DNA of 64,000 nucleotides, from contig NZ_AP022587.1 of assembly GCF_010731715.1 (NCBI RefSeq), positions 3,906,001 through 3,970,000 on the forward strand, in the 5' to 3' direction. Position 1 is the stretch's first letter. Each line of letters begins with the position of its first letter. Positions 1-7,214 of the stretch are shown piece after piece. Source of the stretch: Mycobacterium stomatepiae. GTDB lineage: Bacteria; Actinomycetota; Actinomycetes; Mycobacteriales; Mycobacteriaceae. Under the pieces are notes generated by a model, which saw nothing but the letters and a program-made list of their open reading frames with translations, was not told the DNA's origin and ran no database searches. Made by a program: the position numbers and the translations under genes.

Positions 1-39
1 GGCGACTGCTACCGCTACGGCGGCGACGATGCGTCTCAT
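1..39 (-). CDS. 5' end of a divergent secreted-protein gene (partial)
   Basis: Only the first codons lie in the window; the rest is off the left edge. An ATG at 39, or an in-frame GTG at 60, opens a frame reading MRRIVAAVAVAVA: two arginines followed by a hydrophobic alanine/valine stretch, as at the start of a secretion signal. It diverges from the TetR gene and would share the operator at 96-124. Product unknown. The call rests on 13 residues, so it is weak. Confidence 0.35.
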   Translation of the reverse strand, partial: MRRIVAAVAVAVA

Positions 40-95
40 GCGCCGGACGTTACCCGGCACATGGCCCGTTGACTCCCGAACTACGTATTGACCGC

Positions 96-124
96 CTTGA
101 ACACATGTCGTTAATGTGTTCAAG
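96..124. promoter_or_regulatory. Inverted-repeat operator, probably for the adjacent TetR regulator
   Basis: CTTGAACACAT (96-106) and ATGTGTTCAAG (114-124) are perfect 11-base inverted repeats around the spacer gtcgtta. The right arm ends on the first base of the TetR GTG start codon. Long palindromes of this kind between a TetR gene and a divergent gene are typical autoregulatory operators. The palindrome is seen directly; which protein binds it is inferred. Confidence 0.72.
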
Positions 125-726
125 TGTCCGTCGATGCCGCGCGAGAAAACCGGACGGTGCCGAACACGTTGTTGACCGCCGCATCCGACACGCTGCGCCA
201 GCTTGGACCCCGGCGGTTCTCCTTGACGGCGGTGGCCGAAGCCGCTGGGGTATCGCGTGGCACCGTCCACAACTTGTTGGGCAGCCGCGACAACGCGATT
301 GCCATCGCCCTCAACCAGCTGGCCGCGGGGTTCATCGACACGATGGCCGTCGAGGTCGCCAAGGAAGCCACCCTGGCCGGCCAGGCGGCCGCGGTCGCTG
401 TGTTGATCTGCGCGCATCGTCAACGCTCGCAGTCGATGCCGCGGGGGCTGGATCGCGGCATCCTGGTCTTGCTGTTGGACCACGGCGGCGACGAGCTGAT
501 GCGTCGCGCGATCGAGTTGTGGAAGCCCTTGGTCAAAGACGCCCAGCGCAGCGGAGAGGTGGGCCCGGCGGTCGACGCGGCGCGCGCCAGTGAATGGATC
601 GTTCGAATGCTGTTCAGCTTTGAGCTCATTCCCCCGATCGCGGTCAACCTCGACAATCCCCGTGCCGTGCGCCGCTACGTGGGCGATCACATCGTCTCCG
701 GCCTGACCGGAACCGACCATGGCTGA
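124..726 (+). CDS. TetR-family transcriptional regulator
   Basis: A 200-residue protein with an N-terminal helix-turn-helix (about residues 15-60, including LTAVAEAAGVSRGTVHNLLG) and a helical C-terminal ligand/dimer domain, the usual TetR size and plan. The GTG at 124 was taken because it fits the palindrome edge; a GTG at 157 is possible but would crowd the HTH. The gene overlaps the next frame by 8 bases (ATG at 719), so tetR, the monooxygenase stump and the SDR look co-transcribed. It probably represses its own operon and the divergent secreted gene through the repeat at 96-124. Ligand unknown. Confidence 0.85.
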   Translation: MSVDAARENRTVPNTLLTAASDTLRQLGPRRFSLTAVAEAAGVSRGTVHNLLGSRDNAIAIALNQLAAGFIDTMAVEVAKEATLAGQAAAVAVLICAHRQRSQSMPRGLDRGILVLLLDHGGDELMRRAIELWKPLVKDAQRSGEVGPAVDAARASEWIVRMLFSFELIPPIAVNLDNPRAVRRYVGDHIVSGLTGTDHG

Positions 727-1036
727 ACCCGACTACGAAGTGGCGATCATCGGCGCCGGGCCGGGAAGTATCGCCGCGGCGAAGTTACTGCGGGACAAGG
801 GCATCACCGACTTCGTCATTCTGGAACGCGGCCCCGACTTCGGCGGCACCTGGCGCGACAATCACTACCCCGGCCTGGCCGTCGACATCCCGGTGCTGTG
901 GTATCAGTTGTCTTTTGCGCCCAATCCCGATTGGACGCGGTTCTTTGCGCCCGGCCCGGAGATCTACCGGTATCTACGCGACACCGCCGCCCGCTTCAAG
1001 CACCCGGCGCCGCAAGCAGAGGAGCTATCGGCATGA
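719..1036 (+). pseudogene. N-terminal stump of a Baeyer-Villiger flavin monooxygenase
   Basis: A 105-residue frame carrying only the FAD-binding start of the family: the Rossmann motif GAGPGSIAAAKLL, the ERGPDFGGTWRDNHYPGL segment and the following NPDWTRFFAPGPEI region. Full-length enzymes are about 480-550 residues and need a second NADPH-binding Rossmann fold and the FxGxxxHxxxW fingerprint; all of that is missing. The stump ends in an ATGA overlap with the SDR start and its last codons supply that gene's ribosome site. It looks like an internal deletion that fused the 5' end of the monooxygenase to the next gene's leader. No activity expected. Confidence 0.8.
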
Positions 1037-1860
1037 CCGACACCGCCACCCCGTTAGCCGGGAAGGTCGCCTACGTGACGGGAGCCGCTCGGGGACAGGG
1101 CCGCTCACATTGCATCCGGCTGGCCCGAGCCGGCGCCGACATCGTCGCGATCGACGCGTGCGCGCCGGTTGCCGAACACAACGGTTATTCCCCGGCCACC
1201 CCCGAAGACCTCGCCGAGACGGTCGGCCTGGTCGAGGGTGAGGGGCGCAAGATCCTCGCCGAGGAGGTCGACGTCCGCGATCTGGCTGGCCAGCAGCGGG
1301 TGGTGTCGCGCGCGATCGAACAATTCGGGCGACTCGACATCGTCGTAGCCAATGCCGGCGTGCTGAATTGGGGCCGGGTGTGGGAGATTTCAGCACAGCA
1401 GTGGCAGGAGACCCTCGATACCAACCTCACCGGGCTGTGGAACACCATGAAGTCCGTGGTGCCGGCGATGATCGACGCCGGCAACGGCGGCTCGATCATC
1501 AACATCAGCTCGGCTGCCGGCATCAAAGCCGTCCCTGGTTGCGGGCATTACTGCGCAGCGAAATTCGGAGTCGTCGGCCTCACCAATTCGTTGGCGGTCG
1601 AACTCGGCGAATTCGGCATCCGCGCCAACTCGGTGCACCCGTATGGCACCGACACGCCGATGGGCAACGATCTGTCGATGTACCAGGTGTTTCAAGATCA
1701 CCCACACTACATCCACAGCTTCTCGCCGGGTGCGCTGCCGACCGATTCGCTGGCCGCCCCCGATCTGATTTCCGACATCGTGGTCTGGCTGGCCGGCGAC
1801 GCGTCCTCGTTGGTCACCGCCGCCCAAATCCCAGCCGACAAGGGCTATCTCAAGATCTGA
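1033..1860 (+). CDS. SDR oxidoreductase, mycofactocin-dependent type
   Basis: A 275-residue short-chain dehydrogenase. The cofactor motif is [21 protein letters not shown], with DACAPVAEHN after the second strand; the GQGRSH signature and the insert after the third strand (TPEDLAETVGLVEGEGRKI) are hallmarks of the mycobacterial group thought to use mycofactocin with tightly held NAD. NAG is at about residue 102, the catalytic Ser in INISSAAG and the YCAAK tyrosine/lysine follow. Start ATG 1033 overlaps the preceding stop, with gaggagct as ribosome site. Substrate unknown, probably an alcohol. The pairing with a monooxygenase and a TetR gene suggests an originally inducible catabolic operon. 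Confidence 0.85.
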   Translation: MTDTATPLAGKVAYVTGAARGQGRSHCIRLARAGADIVAIDACAPVAEHNGYSPATPEDLAETVGLVEGEGRKILAEEVDVRDLAGQQRVVSRAIEQFGRLDIVVANAGVLNWGRVWEISAQQWQETLDTNLTGLWNTMKSVVPAMIDAGNGGSIINISSAAGIKAVPGCGHYCAAKFGVVGLTNSLAVELGEFGIRANSVHPYGTDTPMGNDLSMYQVFQDHPHYIHSFSPGALPTDSLAAPDLISDIVVWLAGDASSLVTAAQIPADKGYLKI

Positions 1861-1887
1861 GTGCCCGGCCGCCGTACCGTGTGGGGT

Positions 1888-2289
1888 ATGCGCTGGAAGG
1901 TGGCACTCTCGTCGGCCGTCCTGCTATTGGTGGCGGGGTGCTCGGAAACGAATGTGACGGCCCACGATTCCGACAACGGCAGGCACGTGACGATCGAGAA
2001 GGGCGACGTATTCGACATCGTCTTGGCCGACAACTACCCCACGTCGCACTGCCAATGGCACGAAGAGGGCACGCCCGATACCGCGATCCTCAATTATCTC
2101 GGATCCCGGTATCAATGGGATACGACGGCGCCCGCCGCCCCAGGCACCTTTACGAGCAGATACAAGGCCACGGGTGCGGGCGCCGTCCATGTGACGCTGG
2201 TGCAGGAAGACAATGCGCACCATGTCGCGCGGCGCTTCGCGCTGGACGTGACTGTGCTCAAAAGGCTTATCGATTTAGGAGCGGCCTGA
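1888..2289 (+). CDS. Lipoprotein, possible I42 (chagasin-like) inhibitor fold
   Basis: From ATG 1888 the protein (133 residues) starts MRWKVALSSAVLLLVAGC, a lipoprotein signal with lipobox LVAGC. GTG codons at 1861 and 1879 would lengthen the n-region and are less likely. The mature part has the pattern TIEKGDVFDIVLADNYPTSHCQW, then a G-x-F-x-x-x-Y-K-A segment and a valine-rich last strand, resembling chagasin-like peptidase inhibitors, but the NPTTGY loop is degenerate, so function is uncertain. It lies 27 bases behind the SDR and overlaps the convergent DUF1330 gene by 23 bases. Confidence 0.6.
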   Translation: MRWKVALSSAVLLLVAGCSETNVTAHDSDNGRHVTIEKGDVFDIVLADNYPTSHCQWHEEGTPDTAILNYLGSRYQWDTTAPAAPGTFTSRYKATGAGAVHVTLVQEDNAHHVARRFALDVTVLKRLIDLGAA

Positions 2290-2593
2290 GGTCGTCGAGC
2301 CGGTCGAACAAGTGCCAGATGTATTTCGACGATCCGTTCTCGCGATGCGGATGCAGATCGGCGAGTTCGGGGTCATTGCAGTAGTTGTCGAAGGCGTCGC
2401 GCGATTCCCACTCCACGAGGATCAGCACCTGACGCGGTTCGATGTCGCCGAGCACCGCGTGCCGGAAACTCCCGAGCGCAACGACGCGACCGCCGTGTTT
2501 GGCCACCTCGCCGGGTGAGCGCCGCGAGTAGGCGCGGTATTCGTCGGCATCGGCAACATCGAAGAGATTCAAGGCGTAAACGCTCATGGCCAT
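2267..2593 (-). CDS. DUF1330-type small dimeric alpha/beta-barrel protein
   Basis: A 108-residue protein starting MAMSVYALNLFDVAD; the second ATG (2587) is an equal start choice. The ferredoxin-like pattern with YRAYSRRSPGEVAKHGGRVVALG and the strand ILVEWESRDAFDNYCNDPE is that of the DUF1330/NIPSNAP-like families, which are small dimers of unknown role. Its 3' end overlaps the lipoprotein gene on the other strand. It follows the transglutaminase-like gene's strand, but with a separate leader. Confidence 0.7.
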   Translation of the reverse strand: MAMSVYALNLFDVADADEYRAYSRRSPGEVAKHGGRVVALGSFRHAVLGDIEPRQVLILVEWESRDAFDNYCNDPELADLHPHRENGSSKYIWHLFDRLDDLRPLLNR

Positions 2594-2621
2594 CGACGTT
2601 ACGTGCGACGGCCGGTCGCCA

Positions 2622-3476
2622 CTACCTCAGGCTGACGAGTTGCTCGACCGAGTCCTTGGGCAGCACGCCGTCCACCACCGCCGTGACGGTCATGTTCTGC
2701 AGGGTGATGGCGCCGCCATGGTTGTCCAGGAACGCGGTGTCGGCGGCGTCGCGGCCGGTGGCGATGCGGACCATCGACTGCCGCGGGGCCAGGCAGGTGG
2801 CATCGACGACCCGCCACACACCGTCAATCAACGCCTCAGCGACCGCGTGAAAATCCATCGGGTGGCATCCGGGTGCGTACACGGCCGCCAAGCGGGCCGG
2901 GACATTCACCGCGCGCAGCAATGCGATGACCAGATGGGCGTAGTCGCGGCACACGCCTGCACCCGCGAGCAAGGTATCGGCGGCCCCGTCGATCGGGTCG
3001 CTGGATCCCGGCACGTAGCCGAGTCGTGTACCGACCCACGACGACACCTTCTCGAGCAACGTGACCGAGGTGCCGTACTGCTGGAATTCGGTAGCCGCGA
3101 ATCCGAAGAACTTGTCGGCTTCGGCGTACCTGCTGGGACGCAGATAGGTGATTGCGTCGATATCGGTGAGCGGTGCGGGTTCCGCCTCGCCGACGACCGT
3201 CGCCGAGTACGACAAGGTCACTATCCCGGGGTCGGCCGCCACGACATGGATGCGAGTCTCGTGGGGACCGATGATTTCGCGCGGTTGGAGAACCTTGCCG
3301 TCGTGTTTGATGGTCAGCGATTCGTCGAGGTCGATACCCGGCTGACAGCTGACGGCGATCTGGAAGTCCAGCACCGTCGGTTCGGTGACCTCGAGTGCGA
3401 TTTCCGCGCCCACGCTGCGGCTCGGGCCGGTTGTGCCGGCGTCCGGTGTCGCGCCGCGGCGTCTCCATGCAGGCAT
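2622..3476 (-). CDS. Transglutaminase-like cysteine peptidase-fold protein
   Basis: The C-terminal half carries the transglutaminase-like core: nucleophile Cys in GAGVCRDYAHLVIALLRA, His in PMDFHAVAEALIDG and Asp in WRVVDATCLAPR, a complete Cys-His-Asp triad. The N-terminal half (EIALEVTEPTVLDFQIAV onward) is the beta-rich domain that precedes it in bacterial members. Start is uncertain: 3476 gives an arginine-rich lead, while the GTG at 3413 (VGAEIALEV) starts close to the conserved part. Members act as peptidases or amidases, not cross-linkers; the substrate here is unknown. Confidence 0.8.
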   Translation of the reverse strand: MPAWRRRGATPDAGTTGPSRSVGAEIALEVTEPTVLDFQIAVSCQPGIDLDESLTIKHDGKVLQPREIIGPHETRIHVVAADPGIVTLSYSATVVGEAEPAPLTDIDAITYLRPSRYAEADKFFGFAATEFQQYGTSVTLLEKVSSWVGTRLGYVPGSSDPIDGAADTLLAGAGVCRDYAHLVIALLRAVNVPARLAAVYAPGCHPMDFHAVAEALIDGVWRVVDATCLAPRQSMVRIATGRDAADTAFLDNHGGAITLQNMTVTAVVDGVLPKDSVEQLVSLR

Positions 3477-3602
3477 GCGATCAAGCCTCTCGTCAAAGCC
3501 AGTCGAATCCCGCGCGCTGCTTGGCAGGGCCTTCGTTTACGCACTTTCTACCGCACAACCCGATCGGACGCGCGCCGGCGCCAAGGCTAGTCGATGAGGC
3601 GG

Positions 3603-5120
3603 TCAAACACCCAGTCGGCCGGAGAGACGGTTGAGGCGCTCGAGACTCGCGCCATCCAGACCGCTGATCCGCACCGTTTTGCCACGGGCTTGGTATTTGT
3701 TGCGGACAGCATCGAGGCTGGCGACTGCAGAGGCATCCCAGACGTCGGTGTCGGACATGTCGATGAGGACATCGTCGGGATCGTTTACGTAGTCGAATTG
3801 ATGCACAAGGTCGTTGCTGGACGCGAAGAAGAGTTCGCCTCGCACCCGATAGACGCGCGTACCGGAATGGTCGTTCTTGGTTCGGTGCTCGGGTTCCACG
3901 GTGGTCAGATGGGCGACGCGGCGGGCGAACGCAACCATCGCGGCGAGTACGCCCAGCGTCACCCCGATGGCAAGGTTGCCGGTGGTCACAGTCGCTACGA
4001 CGGTGACGATCATGACCACGGTTTCGCTGCGCGGCAGCACTTTCAGTGTGCGTGGCGCCACACTGTGCCAGTCAAAGGTGGCTGCGGAGACCACGATCAT
4101 GACGGCGGCGAGCGCCGCCATCGGGATCCGCCCAACCAGCTCGCCCAGAGACATGATCAGTACCAACAGAAATGCCCCGGTGGACACGGTCGACAATCGC
4201 GTTCGCCCGCCGGCAACCTTGACATTCATCATGGTCTGCCCGACCACCGCGCAGCCGCCCATGCCGCCGAAGATGCCGGTGACGATGTTGGCCACTCCCT
4301 GGCCGCAGGCTTCGCGGGTCTTGTTCGAAGCGGTTTCGGTGATGTCGTCGACGAGCTTGGCGGTCATCAGCGATTCGAGTAGCCCGACTAACGCCACACC
4401 TATCGCATACGGAGTGATGATCTGCAGTGTCGCCCACGTCAACGGCACGTACGGGATCGACGGTGTCGGCAACGAATGAGGCAGTGCACCTTGGGATCCC
4501 ACGTCAGGAACGTGCCAGCCGAAGACCACCACCGTCGCCGTCAAGACCAGCACCACCACCAGCGGCGCCGGTATGGCGGTGGTGAGTTTCGGCAGCACGA
4601 CCATAATCACGATCCCTGCCGCAGCGAGCGGATACACCAACCACGGGACCCCCAGCAAGTGCGGCAACTGCGAGACGAACACCAGGATCGCCAACGCGTT
4701 GACGAACCCGATCATCACGCTGCGCGGGATAAACCGCATCAGTTTCGCGACTCCGACCAGGCCGAGGAATATCTGGAAGGCGCCGGCAAGGACGATCGTC
4801 GCAACCAAGTAGTTGATCCCGTGTTCGTGGCCGACCGGCGCGACGACGAGGGCCACGGCGGCGGTGGCCGCGGAGATCAAAGCCGGGCGGCCACCTGCCA
4901 CCGCGATGGTGAGCGCCATCGTGACCGAAGAGAACAAGCCGACTCGGGGGTCGACGCCGGCGATGACCGAGAACGCGATGGCCTCGGGGATCAACGCTAG
5001 TGCGACCACGAGTCCGGCGAGAACGTCGGTACGCAACCGCGGGGGGCTACGCAATGCGCCGAGGACGGAGTTGTCTGGGGTGCCCTCAAGTGTGCGGGCG
5101 CCCGGGATCACAAGGCTCAT
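3603..5120 (-). CDS. SulP-family anion transporter with C-terminal STAS domain
   Basis: From ATG 5120 (MSLVIPGARTLEG) a 505-residue membrane protein. The N-terminal SulP signature is seen in TDVLAGLVVALALIPEAIAF, with about ten further hydrophobic segments. The C-terminal STAS domain (about residues 400-505) includes VLIDMSDTDVWDASAVASLD. SulP proteins carry sulfate, bicarbonate or related anions. It is the last gene of a minus-strand run with an ABC importer, 17 bases after the unknown 134-residue gene, suggesting linked uptake of a sulfur compound or anion; the substrate is inferred only. The frame is open upstream to 5318, but that extension is basic, low in hydrophobicity and overlaps the preceding gene. 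Confidence 0.88.
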   Translation of the reverse strand: MSLVIPGARTLEGTPDNSVLGALRSPPRLRTDVLAGLVVALALIPEAIAFSVIAGVDPRVGLFSSVTMALTIAVAGGRPALISAATAAVALVVAPVGHEHGINYLVATIVLAGAFQIFLGLVGVAKLMRFIPRSVMIGFVNALAILVFVSQLPHLLGVPWLVYPLAAAGIVIMVVLPKLTTAIPAPLVVVLVLTATVVVFGWHVPDVGSQGALPHSLPTPSIPYVPLTWATLQIITPYAIGVALVGLLESLMTAKLVDDITETASNKTREACGQGVANIVTGIFGGMGGCAVVGQTMMNVKVAGGRTRLSTVSTGAFLLVLIMSLGELVGRIPMAALAAVMIVVSAATFDWHSVAPRTLKVLPRSETVVMIVTVVATVTTGNLAIGVTLGVLAAMVAFARRVAHLTTVEPEHRTKNDHSGTRVYRVRGELFFASSNDLVHQFDYVNDPDDVLIDMSDTDVWDASAVASLDAVRNKYQARGKTVRISGLDGASLERLNRLSGRLGV

Positions 5121-5137
5121 GTTGTTTCGGCTTTGTC

Positions 5138-5542
5138 CTAGAGATTCGAGGATCTCGTGCCGGGGCCGCCGGTCGTCGGCAATCCCGCGGACAGGAAACG
5201 CTTTTCGAGGGCATCGAGAAGTTGGCGAACTTCCTGCATGCGTGCTTGCAGTTGCACCATCTGGTCGGTAGAGCAGAGGGCGCCGTGTCGACGTACTTCG
5301 ATTCCTGCAATGGCACACAGTTCGGCATGCTCGATGCGCAGCAGGTCGGCGAACAGTCCCGCCTGGGCCACGTCAGCGTGGTGCGCAGGAGGCGCCGAAA
5401 ATTGCTGCCCAATCGTTCGGGACCTGTCTTCGGAAACTTTGGGCAGCTGTTCGCGGACGGACAGGTGGCGCACGTGGTAGCGGCCGCGAGGCGGATTTAG
5501 GCTCTGGTCTCGCAGCGACCTCAAGTCGCTTTGGGTCGTCAT
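5138..5542 (-). CDS. Conserved-looking hypothetical protein in the ABC/SulP operon
   Basis: A 134-residue frame whose ATG (5542) overlaps the ATPase stop as ATGA, and which ends 17 bases before sulP. That spacing argues for a real translated gene. It is soluble, with a helical middle (ADLLRIEHAELCAIAG) and a glutamine-rich helix near the C-terminus (MVQLQARMQEVRQLLDALE). I do not recognise the family. A small accessory or regulatory subunit of the transporter is possible but not shown. Confidence 0.55.
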   Translation of the reverse strand: MTTQSDLRSLRDQSLNPPRGRYHVRHLSVREQLPKVSEDRSRTIGQQFSAPPAHHADVAQAGLFADLLRIEHAELCAIAGIEVRRHGALCSTDQMVQLQARMQEVRQLLDALEKRFLSAGLPTTGGPGTRSSNL

Positions 5543-6351
5543 GCGGTCGCCGCCGGGCGGTGCCCTAAGAATTCGAGAATGTCGTAGCGACGCCGCTGGT
5601 AAGCATCGGTGAATTGTGCCGCGGGGGAGCGTGGTTCGTCAATCGTGACGATATCGGCGACGGTCGCGGGCCGGTGGCTCAGCAATACGATTCGGTCGGC
5701 GAGCAACAGCGCCTCGTCGACGTCGTGGGTGACAAACAGGATGGTCATCTTCTGCTGTTCCCATACCGTCGTCAGCAGTCGCTGCATTTCCAGTCGGGTC
5801 TGCGCATCCAGCGCACCGAATGGTTCGTCCATGAGCATCACCTTCGGCTCACACGCCAGGGTGCGTGCCAGTTGCACGCGCTGGCGCATGCCGCCGGACA
5901 GGTGGCTGGGCAGATGGTCTCCGTAGGACCCAAGGCCCACCTGGTCGAGGCGACCCTGCGCGGCGGCCTTCAAGTCCTTGCCGCGGATCCCGCGCAGGCG
6001 CATCGGGTACATCACGTTCTTCAACGCGCTACGCCATGGGAACAGCGCATCCTCCTGAAAAACCATGGCGCACTGAGCCGCATTGCCCGAGACGGGCGCA
6101 CCGTCGACGGTGGCGCGCCCACTCATCGGAGTCAGCAGACCGGCCAGCGCCCGCAGGATTGTCGACTTGCCGCAACCCGACGGCCCGAGGAAAACAACGA
6201 CCTCGCCGGGGTCGACGTCCAGGGTGATGTCGGCGGCGACGACACCCTTGAAGCCCAGTTTCAGCCCGTCCAGGTGGACGACACCGGCGCTCCTTGACTG
6301 GCCCTTGGCAACCAGCGGTTGACCCGACGGCCGACGCGCTCGACCGCCCAC
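5539..6351 (-). CDS. ABC importer ATPase, nitrate/sulfonate/taurine type
   Basis: All nucleotide-binding motifs are present in order: Walker A GPSGCGKST, Q-loop MVFQEDALFPW, signature LSGGMRQRVQLAR, Walker B VMLMDEPFGALD and the switch histidine in FVTHD. This resembles SsuB/TauB/NrtD subunits. The start is a real problem: the core begins at VVHLDGLKLGF but no ATG lies there; the nearest in-frame GTG is 6351, which overlaps the permease by 91 bases. The frame is open further upstream to 7005, but that is permease antiphase sequence. It would power import with the permease and binding protein just upstream. Confidence 0.82.
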   Translation of the reverse strand: MGGRARRPSGQPLVAKGQSRSAGVVHLDGLKLGFKGVVAADITLDVDPGEVVVFLGPSGCGKSTILRALAGLLTPMSGRATVDGAPVSGNAAQCAMVFQEDALFPWRSALKNVMYPMRLRGIRGKDLKAAAQGRLDQVGLGSYGDHLPSHLSGGMRQRVQLARTLACEPKVMLMDEPFGALDAQTRLEMQRLLTTVWEQQKMTILFVTHDVDEALLLADRIVLLSHRPATVADIVTIDEPRSPAAQFTDAYQRRRYDILEFLGHRPAATA

Positions 6352-7181
6352 GCCGTGATCAGGCCGAGCGCGCCGATCGAGATCATCCCGACGACAACGC
6401 CGGGATAGTCCAGCAATCCGTATGCCTGCCACGTGTAGTAGCCGATCCCGAACTGCCCGGAGATCATCTCCGCGCTCACCACACAAATCCAGGCCACCCC
6501 CATCGCGACCGAAAGGCCGGCGAAGATGCCGGGCAGGGCACCCGGAAGGACGACATGCCACAGCAGCGAAAGTCGGCCCGCGCCCATTGTTTTGGCGGCC
6601 TCTTCCCACACCTTCGGCAGTGACTCCATCGCGTGGATGGTGCTGACCACAACGGGAAAGAACGCGGCGAAGAAAGTGATGAACACGATGCCTTGTTCGC
6701 TCGAGGGGAACAACAGGATGGTCAGGGGGACCAGCGCGATCGCGGGGATGGGCCGCACGATTTCGATGAAGGGGCGCAGCGTCATCCTTGCCGTCTGCGA
6801 ACGGCCGATCAGGATTCCCAGGGCGATGCCGACCGCGGCGGCGAGCCCGAAGCCCAGGAGTATCCGCTGCAGGCTGGCCAGCAAGTCGTCGTAGTAGCCG
6901 CCCGAGCTGATCCGCGAGGTCAGCGAGTCGACGACGCTCATCGGGGTGGGCATCCGATTGAAACGCAGCCATGCGACGACGTTGTGAGCGGTGAGGAACT
7001 GCCACAGCGCGACGAAAGTGACGATCGGGATCAGTGGCAGGACCAACGCCGCCGCGCGGCGCCGGACGACCGTCGGGATACGGCCGGCGATCCGCGCGGG
7101 GGACCTGAGCAACGGTGCCCAGATCGACGACGCCGGTGTGGGTTCGAAGGCTGCCTGGTCGCGGGTCAGCGTGATTGTCAC
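6261..7181 (-). CDS. ABC importer permease, nitrate/sulfonate/taurine type
   Basis: A 306-residue membrane protein with about six hydrophobic segments and the BPD_transp_1 coupling (EAA) loop EAAKTMGAGRLSLLWHVVLPG. The length and loop match SsuC/TauC-type subunits. The N-terminus before the first membrane helix is a 50-residue basic, arginine-rich stretch. It lies between the binding protein (33 bases upstream) and the ATPase (overlapping), forming a standard three-part importer. Confidence 0.88.
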   Translation of the reverse strand: MTITLTRDQAAFEPTPASSIWAPLLRSPARIAGRIPTVVRRRAAALVLPLIPIVTFVALWQFLTAHNVVAWLRFNRMPTPMSVVDSLTSRISSGGYYDDLLASLQRILLGFGLAAAVGIALGILIGRSQTARMTLRPFIEIVRPIPAIALVPLTILLFPSSEQGIVFITFFAAFFPVVVSTIHAMESLPKVWEEAAKTMGAGRLSLLWHVVLPGALPGIFAGLSVAMGVAWICVVSAEMISGQFGIGYYTWQAYGLLDYPGVVVGMISIGALGLITAWAVERVGRRVNRWLPRASQGAPVSSTWTG

Positions 7182-7214
7182 GGGATTCCTTCCTTTGGGC
7201 GGGTCTGTTGTCGG

